Shown here: positions 53,844-58,042 of the stretch, piece after piece | How the letters are laid out: every line of letters starts with the position of its first letter | Numbering within the stretch: the first letter of the stretch is position 1 | Origin: Lentisphaeria bacterium | Lineage (GTDB): Bacteria > Verrucomicrobiota > Lentisphaeria > Oligosphaerales > Oligosphaeraceae | Direction: 5' to 3' | DNA: 58,042 nt | Assembly (NCBI GenBank): GCA_016288215.1 | Contig: JAEEYQ010000034.1 | Coordinates: 1 to 58,042, forward strand | The notes under the pieces: generated by a model | Seen by the model: the letters and a program-made list of their open reading frames with translations, nothing else | Database searches by the model: none | Told to the model about the DNA's origin: nothing | Program-made: the position numbers and the translations under genes

Positions 53844-54671
53844 TCAGGCGAAGAAACGGCGAATCACATCATAGGCGATGCTGCCTGGCGGCGGAGTTTT
53901 GGGAAGGGTGTCTTTGGAGAACCAGCCCAGTTCGGTCAGCTCATTGCCATCGGGGCAGGGGGAGCCGGAGGCGTAGTCCGCGCGGAAGGCGAGCATGAGG
54001 CTGTTGGGGAAGGGCCATGGCTGGCTGGACAGATAGTGGATGTTTTTCACGCGGAGGCCGGTTTCCTCCTGAATCTCCCGTTCCACGGCCTGCTCCACCG
54101 TTTCTCCCGCCTCCACAAAGCCTGCAATCAGGCCGAATATGCCATCGGGAGCGCGGCGGTTATGGGCCAGCAGCAGCTCTTGTCCGTCATTCCGCGAGAT
54201 GGCGATGATGACCGCCGGAGCCAGCTGCGGATAATAGCGTTCGCCGCAATGGGGACAGACTCGCGCCATATCCGACTGGGAGAACGCGAGTTCCGCGCCA
54301 CAGCGACCGCAGAGACGATGCCGTCGCCACCATGGATACAGTTCACAACAACGGCTGATGGCGTTCATAATGTCTAACGTGTTCTGGGAGAATACATTAC
54401 GTATTTGCATGGAAACCACGTCCTGTGGAAGGGACGTTCCGTTCAAGGTCATTTCCATGCCGTAGCAGGGTACATCGTCCAACTTCCCGGAAAGGATAAG
54501 TTCCTCATTTTCAGGAAGATAGGATGCCATATGGGAGGCCAGGGGAAGGCGAAGGGCACCATCGGCGTCTCTTGCCATCAGCATCTCCTTGCCGGAGAAG
54601 AGGATAAGCGGTTCGTTGCCAGCCAGGTCCGCGACGCGGCATACATGGTGAATGGGTTCGATGGAAAACAT
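53844..54671 (-). CDS. nudC: NudC-like NAD(H) pyrophosphatase/Nudix hydrolase
   Basis: About 275 residues if started at ATG 54671; upstream in-frame ATGs lead into repeat-like sequence. A zinc ribbon CGRCG...CPHCG at about 125-150 precedes the Nudix domain. The Nudix box is GFVEAGETVEQAVEREIQEE followed by TGL. SQPWPFPNSLM matches the SQPWPFPxS motif specific to NudC, which hydrolyses NADH and removes NAD caps from RNA. The start is uncertain because none of the candidates has a good ribosome-binding site. The gene stands alone between repeat arrays. Confidence 0.85.
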   Translation of the reverse strand: MFSIEPIHHVCRVADLAGNEPLILFSGKEMLMARDADGALRLPLASHMASYLPENEELILSGKLDDVPCYGMEMTLNGTSLPQDVVSMQIRNVFSQNTLDIMNAISRCCELYPWWRRHRLCGRCGAELAFSQSDMARVCPHCGERYYPQLAPAVIIAISRNDGQELLLAHNRRAPDGIFGLIAGFVEAGETVEQAVEREIQEETGLRVKNIHYLSSQPWPFPNSLMLAFRADYASGSPCPDGNELTELGWFSKDTLPKTPPPGSIAYDVIRRFFA

Positions 54672-54852
54672 GGAGCAGTCTGAATGCGGAAGGGGTGGAT
54701 TGTCTGCCTCAAAATATAGGGGCGATTCCCCTGCCGTCAACTTCCGGAAGGGGAAATTGGAACTGAGGGGGCACGAAGAGTGAAACGTGAAGAGTGCAAG
54801 TCCCAAAGGCACGAGTGCAACTCACGAACAGACGGTTATTTCACTATTTTTG

Positions 54853-55293
54853 TTAGACGCGGGACATGGGACGGGGGACAAATCGGTGGGTTGCGCTTTC
54901 GGGGCTGCGCTCTCCCCCAGCGGTCTTCCGCCGTCCCGTTGGGGCTGACGCGTGAATGGCGGTGGTGCTTCGAGAACTTTTCTCTATGGCTTGCAAAACC
55001 TCTGGCCTGTTCATCATTTTCAGTTCAATGGAACACCCTAATGCCATGGAAATTTCCACCATGGACTTCATGGTAAAATTGGTTGTCTCATTCAAAACCC
55101 GCGAAACATACTGCTTGGACTTGTTAAGCCGTTTTGCCAATTCTGACTTGCTGATGCCTTTTGCCTCCATGATTTGACAGACATCTTCCACAAATTTTGC
55201 CTTTATCGATTCAGTGATAAAGGCGACATCATTGTCAAGATCGATGCATTCCAGGTCATCAAGTAGCTTTTTTGTGTCTTTGTCAATTTTCAT
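54853..55293 (-). CDS. XRE-type HTH antitoxin of a HigBA-like pair
   Basis: 146 residues from ATG 55293 with AGGGAG nine bases upstream. The helix-turn-helix is at about 42-95: QIMEAKGISKSELAKRLNKS, KQYVSRVLNETTNFTMKSMV, then EISMALGCSIEL. It follows the HigB-like toxin gene by 16 bp, the toxin-first order typical of higBA. The last 30 or so residues (SAPTGRRKTAGG onward) are low-complexity, and the final eight are encoded by a heptamer array, so the natural end was probably altered by repeat insertion or expansion. Confidence 0.8.
   Translation of the reverse strand: MKIDKDTKKLLDDLECIDLDNDVAFITESIKAKFVEDVCQIMEAKGISKSELAKRLNKSKQYVSRVLNETTNFTMKSMVEISMALGCSIELKMMNRPEVLQAIEKSSRSTTAIHASAPTGRRKTAGGERSPESATHRFVPRPMSRV
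54856..54879. repeat. Short GACGGGA-type heptamer array within the antitoxin gene end
   Basis: GACGCGG-GACATGG-GACGGGG-GAC. It encodes the last residues (VPRPMSRV) of the minus-strand HTH protein. Confidence 0.65.
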
Positions 55294-55309
55294 TTGCTTT
55301 TTCTCCCTC

Positions 55310-55810
55310 TCATTGCTCAAAGAGAAACCGATATTTTTCAGCACGGCTAAATTGTTGGTCTTGTTTGGTTTTGGATTTTTCGTTGTCCTTCTCCCATCCA
55401 TGAGTACAAATAACAACCTCTTCTTCATGGATGAAAAAGAACAGCCTGAACCCCAAGCCTGCTGATGATTTGAACTCATAAATCTGATTTCTGCCCACAT
55501 TGTCAGATTTCCATGGCCTCACTCGATTCTTATTTGCAACAATATCCCTTTCTTCCAACTGAAGTTTTATGCTTGCCACAAGTTTCCTATACAAGTTTTC
55601 GTTCTTTTTCCGCATTTTAAGCAAGTCTTTGACTGCCTCTGGCAATTCTTCCGTGTCCTTTCGCCATAAAAAACCAAGAGAATGCATTCTTTCCCATTCA
55701 CATTTCAGCAAAAGTTTATCATAGACCTCAGGCAATTGCTCCCTTAAGTCGGATAATCGCACAACCCCATATGAATTGGCGTCTCTATGATTTATAGGAC
55801 CTTGAAACAT
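55310..55810 (-). CDS. HigB/RelE-superfamily toxin-like protein
   Basis: 166 residues. The first half is helical and unrecognised (LREQLPEVYDKLLLKCEWER). The second half holds GRNQIYEFKSSAGLGFRLFF, then FIHEEEVVICTHGWEKDNEK and SRAEKYRFLFEQ. Together these give the strand-strand-strand-helix pattern of Gp49/HigB-type RNA-cleaving toxins. The -10 element lies so close to the ATG (55810) that the transcript would have almost no leader. An operator-like palindrome overlaps the promoter. Confidence 0.7.
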   Translation of the reverse strand: MFQGPINHRDANSYGVVRLSDLREQLPEVYDKLLLKCEWERMHSLGFLWRKDTEELPEAVKDLLKMRKKNENLYRKLVASIKLQLEERDIVANKNRVRPWKSDNVGRNQIYEFKSSAGLGFRLFFFIHEEEVVICTHGWEKDNEKSKTKQDQQFSRAEKYRFLFEQ

Positions 55811-55815
55811 TGTCT

Positions 55816-55858
55816 ACTATATGTGTGATTTTCCGGAAGTCAACTTATAAATTGACTT
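55816..55858 (-). promoter_or_regulatory. Promoter and 22-bp palindromic operator of the HigBA-like pair
   Basis: On the minus strand TTGACT (55843-55838), 16-bp spacer, TATAGT (55821-55816). Bases 55837-55858 form a palindrome AAGTCAA-N8-TTGACTT matching at 20 of 22 positions and covering the -35. This is the expected target of the HTH antitoxin. The -10 ends six bases before the toxin ATG. Confidence 0.6.
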
Positions 55859-56235
55859 TTCTTCTTCCATTAACCGCCCACTGCATGTTTGGCCGGAGGA
55901 GAAATGGGAGGCAACTCGCCATTTCAATCCGTGGAGGACGACAAGTTGGCCATATCCATGCCCCTGACTCATAACTCTGTCATGTGCCTATGTCCTTACT
56001 ATACCTCCTTCCTTTATCGCTTCAAACCTGCTTGTTGTTTTATAACCTATTATCATTCAGAATCTTACAAATTCACACAGAATCATTATGACTCTTGTGG
56101 GATGCAAGAGAATGGGATGTGGGACAGGAGACGAGCGACGTGGCGCGAAAAGTGAAAAGTGGGGCAGGGGGCACAGTCATGGCAGAGGGCAAGGGGCGAG
56201 TTGGGGGGTTGGGGGAGGGAATTGGGGTGGAAAAG

Positions 56236-56263
56236 TTGAATCTGGCCTGATTCCATATACATT
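56236..56263 (+). promoter_or_regulatory. Promoter of the AspRS gene
   Basis: TTGAAT at 56236-56241, 16-bp spacer, TACATT at 56258-56263. The -10 and spacing match those of the tRNA-Thr promoter. Confidence 0.5.
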
Positions 56264-56313
56264 ATAAGGACGCAGTTTTTCAGTGCAACCCCATGGTTTG
56301 AAAGAAGAGGAAT

Positions 56314-57648
56314 ATGGAACGGGTTTATATTGGCGAGATTAAGCAGCATTTGGAAGTGCCGGTGCTCCTGCATGGCTTCATTGAGAATTTCCGCAATGGC
56401 GGCACCATGGCCTTCATCGTCTTGAAAGACATCAGCGGCAAAGTCCAGGTGACCATCGAGAAGAAGAACCACGAGGACATGCTGCCACTGTTGGACCAGC
56501 TGACTCTGGACTCCGTCATCACCGTCACGGGCGTGGCCCATGCCAGTGAATACGTGAAACTTAACGGCGTTGAGGTGATTCCGGAGCGCATTGAAATCGA
56601 GTCCATCGCCGCGCCGCTTCCCATCGCCCGAGAGGACATTCCCGCCACGAAGAAGAAGCCGGCCATCGAGCGGTCCAGCGTGGACCTGCGGCTGGATTAC
56701 CGTTGGGTGGACCTGCGTTCGGAGCGCAACCAGCTGCTGTTCAAAGTCCAGACCGCCATGGTCAAGGCCATGCGGGACTTCCTGCTGGAGCGCCGCTTTT
56801 TGGAGATTCATACGCCGAAGCTCATTGGCGCCGCCAGCGAGAGCGGGTCGGAAGTCTTTGCGGTGGACTACTTTGACACCAAAGCCTATTTGGCCCAAAG
56901 CCCCCAGTTCTACAAGCAGATGGCCATGGCCGGCGGCTTTGAGCGCATCTTCGAGGTGGGACCGGTCTTCCGCGCGGAGAAGTCCTTCACCAACAAGCAC
57001 ACCACGGAATTCACGGGCTTCGACTTGGAGTTCAGCTACATCACGTCCTTCCGCGATGTGATGGCCATGGAAGAGCAGCTGCTGACCCATATGCTGAAGG
57101 AGGTCAAACAGCAGTACGGCGAGCAGATTCAGGAGACCTTCGGGCTGGAGGTCATCGTTCCGGAGACGCCGTTCCCCGTCATTTCCCTTGCGGAACTGTA
57201 TGCGGAGCTGGAAAAGGAATTCGGCTACACGGTCCCGGATTCGGAGAAGGGGGACTTAACCTCTGAGGCAGAGCATCTTAGCTACGACTGGGTTAAAAAG
57301 AAACACAACCACGAATTCCTCTTCGTCACGGATTTCGACGCCGCCAAGCGCGCCTTCTACCACATGCGCGACGCGAATGGCGTCCCTCAAGGCTACGACC
57401 TGATTTGGCGCGGCACGGAAATCACCACTGGCGCCCAACGGGAGCACCGCTACGAGATTCTCAAGAAGCAGGCGGAGGAGAAGGGACTCGCGGAGGACGT
57501 GAAATTCTATCTCGAATTCTTCAAATACGGCTGCCCGCCCCATGGCGGCTTCGGCATCGGCGTCGACCGCCTCACCATGCTGCTGGTCGGTCTGCACATC
57601 AACGAGGCCATGTTCCTCTTCCGTAGCCCTAAACGCCTGACGCCCTAA
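56314..57648 (+). CDS. aspS: Aspartyl-tRNA synthetase, archaeal/eukaryotic type
   Basis: 444 residues, far shorter than the roughly 590-residue bacterial AspRS, and without its GAD insertion. An N-terminal OB anticodon domain (LLHGFIENFRNGGTMAFIVL) is followed by the class II core. FLEIHTPKLIGAASESGSEVF, AYLAQSPQFYKQMAMAGGFE, RIFEVGPVFRAEKSFT (motif 2), LIWRGTEITTGAQREHRYEI, FGIGVDRLTMLL (motif 3) and the terminal SPKRLTP match archaeal/eukaryotic AspRS rather than AsnRS. Many enzymes of this type charge both tRNA-Asp and tRNA-Asn, the latter then amidated by GatCAB. No gat genes are in the window. Confidence 0.88.
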   Translation: MERVYIGEIKQHLEVPVLLHGFIENFRNGGTMAFIVLKDISGKVQVTIEKKNHEDMLPLLDQLTLDSVITVTGVAHASEYVKLNGVEVIPERIEIESIAAPLPIAREDIPATKKKPAIERSSVDLRLDYRWVDLRSERNQLLFKVQTAMVKAMRDFLLERRFLEIHTPKLIGAASESGSEVFAVDYFDTKAYLAQSPQFYKQMAMAGGFERIFEVGPVFRAEKSFTNKHTTEFTGFDLEFSYITSFRDVMAMEEQLLTHMLKEVKQQYGEQIQETFGLEVIVPETPFPVISLAELYAELEKEFGYTVPDSEKGDLTSEAEHLSYDWVKKKHNHEFLFVTDFDAAKRAFYHMRDANGVPQGYDLIWRGTEITTGAQREHRYEILKKQAEEKGLAEDVKFYLEFFKYGCPPHGGFGIGVDRLTMLLVGLHINEAMFLFRSPKRLTP

Positions 57649-57699
57649 GGGTTGCGCTGTCAGAGCCCGTTTGCGGCATGAGAACGATTTGAAATCATG

Positions 57700-57724
57700 T
57701 AACTTATTTACTATCAATAAGTTA
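57700..57724 (+). repeat. 25-bp palindromic repeat after the AspRS gene
   Basis: TAACTTATTTA-N3-TCAATAAGTTA, in the 140-bp space between the AspRS gene and the last partial gene. Confidence 0.7.
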
Positions 57725-57788
57725 TAAATGATTTTGATGAATTTTGCGAAAGCCGTAGATTCGGGGTAATCATGACCAAGGTGAATAG

Positions 57789-58042
57789 ATGCGAAACACT
57801 TTTTTTCTACATCTACTGAACTATTTCAAGGCGACGCCGTTTTGGAAGGGGGTGCGTCGTCGCAAACAATTGCGCAGAATGTTGTCGATGGAGTTGATTG
57901 ATGAGTTCATCGACCTGCATTATGGCAAGGATTGTCCCGAACGGGAGGTGCTGCGGCAGGAGATTTACTCCGTCGCGAAGAATCATTGTCTGCAGAAATG
58001 GGAGTTCCTCTGCTATGATCTGCGCGGGAAGGATGAAGACTA
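57789..58042 (+). CDS. Unidentified protein, 5' part only
   Basis: The frame opens at ATG 57789 (MRNTFFLHLLNYFKATPFWK), with AAGGTGA upstream, and runs off the right edge after about 84 codons. The visible part is basic then acidic, with LRRMLSMELIDEFIDLHYGK and EIYSVAKNHCLQKWEF. No family is recognised. Confidence 0.6.
   Translation, partial: MRNTFFLHLLNYFKATPFWKGVRRRKQLRRMLSMELIDEFIDLHYGKDCPEREVLRQEIYSVAKNHCLQKWEFLCYDLRGKDED

Larger units (their letters stand above)
55811..56313. other. 503-bp region between the HigBA-like pair and the AspRS gene
   Basis: It holds the toxin promoter/operator, an AT-rich stretch without convincing genes, a degenerate heptamer patch at about 56113-56162 (GTGGGACAGGAGACGAGCGA, then GAAAAGTGAAAAGTG), and the promoter at 56236-56263. 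Confidence 0.55.

Noticed and set aside
54360..54400. An eighth copy of the 25-bp palindrome inside the nudC-like gene
   Set aside because: The AT-rich island has TAAT...GTTA ends at the right distance, but the arms match the consensus poorly.

Overview
The window is a chromosomal segment of a bacterium, about 60% GC over most of its length, with AT-rich accessory islands at about 1-5,200 and around 53,000-56,300. The best lineage clue is a Minf_1886-type protein (47,458-47,877), a family largely confined to the Planctomycetes-Verrucomicrobia-Chlamydiae group. Several secreted glycosidase-like proteins and a membrane pseudokinase also fit a polysaccharide-degrading member of the Lentisphaerota/Kiritimatiellota/Verrucomicrobiota side of that group. 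The placement is inference; no rRNA gene is present.

Layout. (1) 1-5,510: an Rhs/YD-repeat locus in decay. It has a truncated Rhs core with an AT-rich tip, an orphan tip resembling polymorphic toxin type 44, three membrane or helical small genes that could be immunity proteins, and a second partial core copy. (2) 5,511-11,376, minus strand: a zeta-like P-loop protein with a 57-residue overlapping partner, a GH116-type glycosidase, an MFS transporter and a WaaP-like kinase. (3) 11,574-17,829, plus strand: hisB, a TGS-less thrS, infC with a probable AUC start, rpmI, rplT, a pseudokinase and ispG. (4) 17,955-24,235: two secreted proteins of unrecognised family around a DUF3990/HTH toxin-antitoxin-like pair. 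(5) 24,543-46,172: the translation/transcription core, rpsA, tRNA-Thr, tuf, rpmG, tRNA-Trp, secE, nusG, rplK-A-J-L, rpoB-C, rpsL, rpsG, an EF-G paralogue, rpsJ, rplC-D-W-B and rpsS. The S10 cluster stops at a terminator after rpsS. (6) 46,375-58,042: flavoprotein, HIT, Minf_1886, EamA, sugar isomerase-like, a large secreted GH-A-like protein, a Panacea/DUF4065 gene, a NudC-like Nudix enzyme, a HigB/XRE-like pair, an archaeal/eukaryotic-type AspRS and a partial gene at the right edge.

Three families of dispersed non-coding sequence stand out. One is an intergenic element present twice (21,484-21,735 and, inverted, 52,700-52,960) with a 64-base ungapped core, next to toxin-antitoxin-type genes each time. 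The second is a 25-bp palindrome present at least seven times, twice inside reading frames and once over a start codon. The third is heptanucleotide tandem repeats of three sequence types, some arranged as inverted pairs. RpoB and S12 also carry natural substitutions at classic rifampicin and streptomycin positions.
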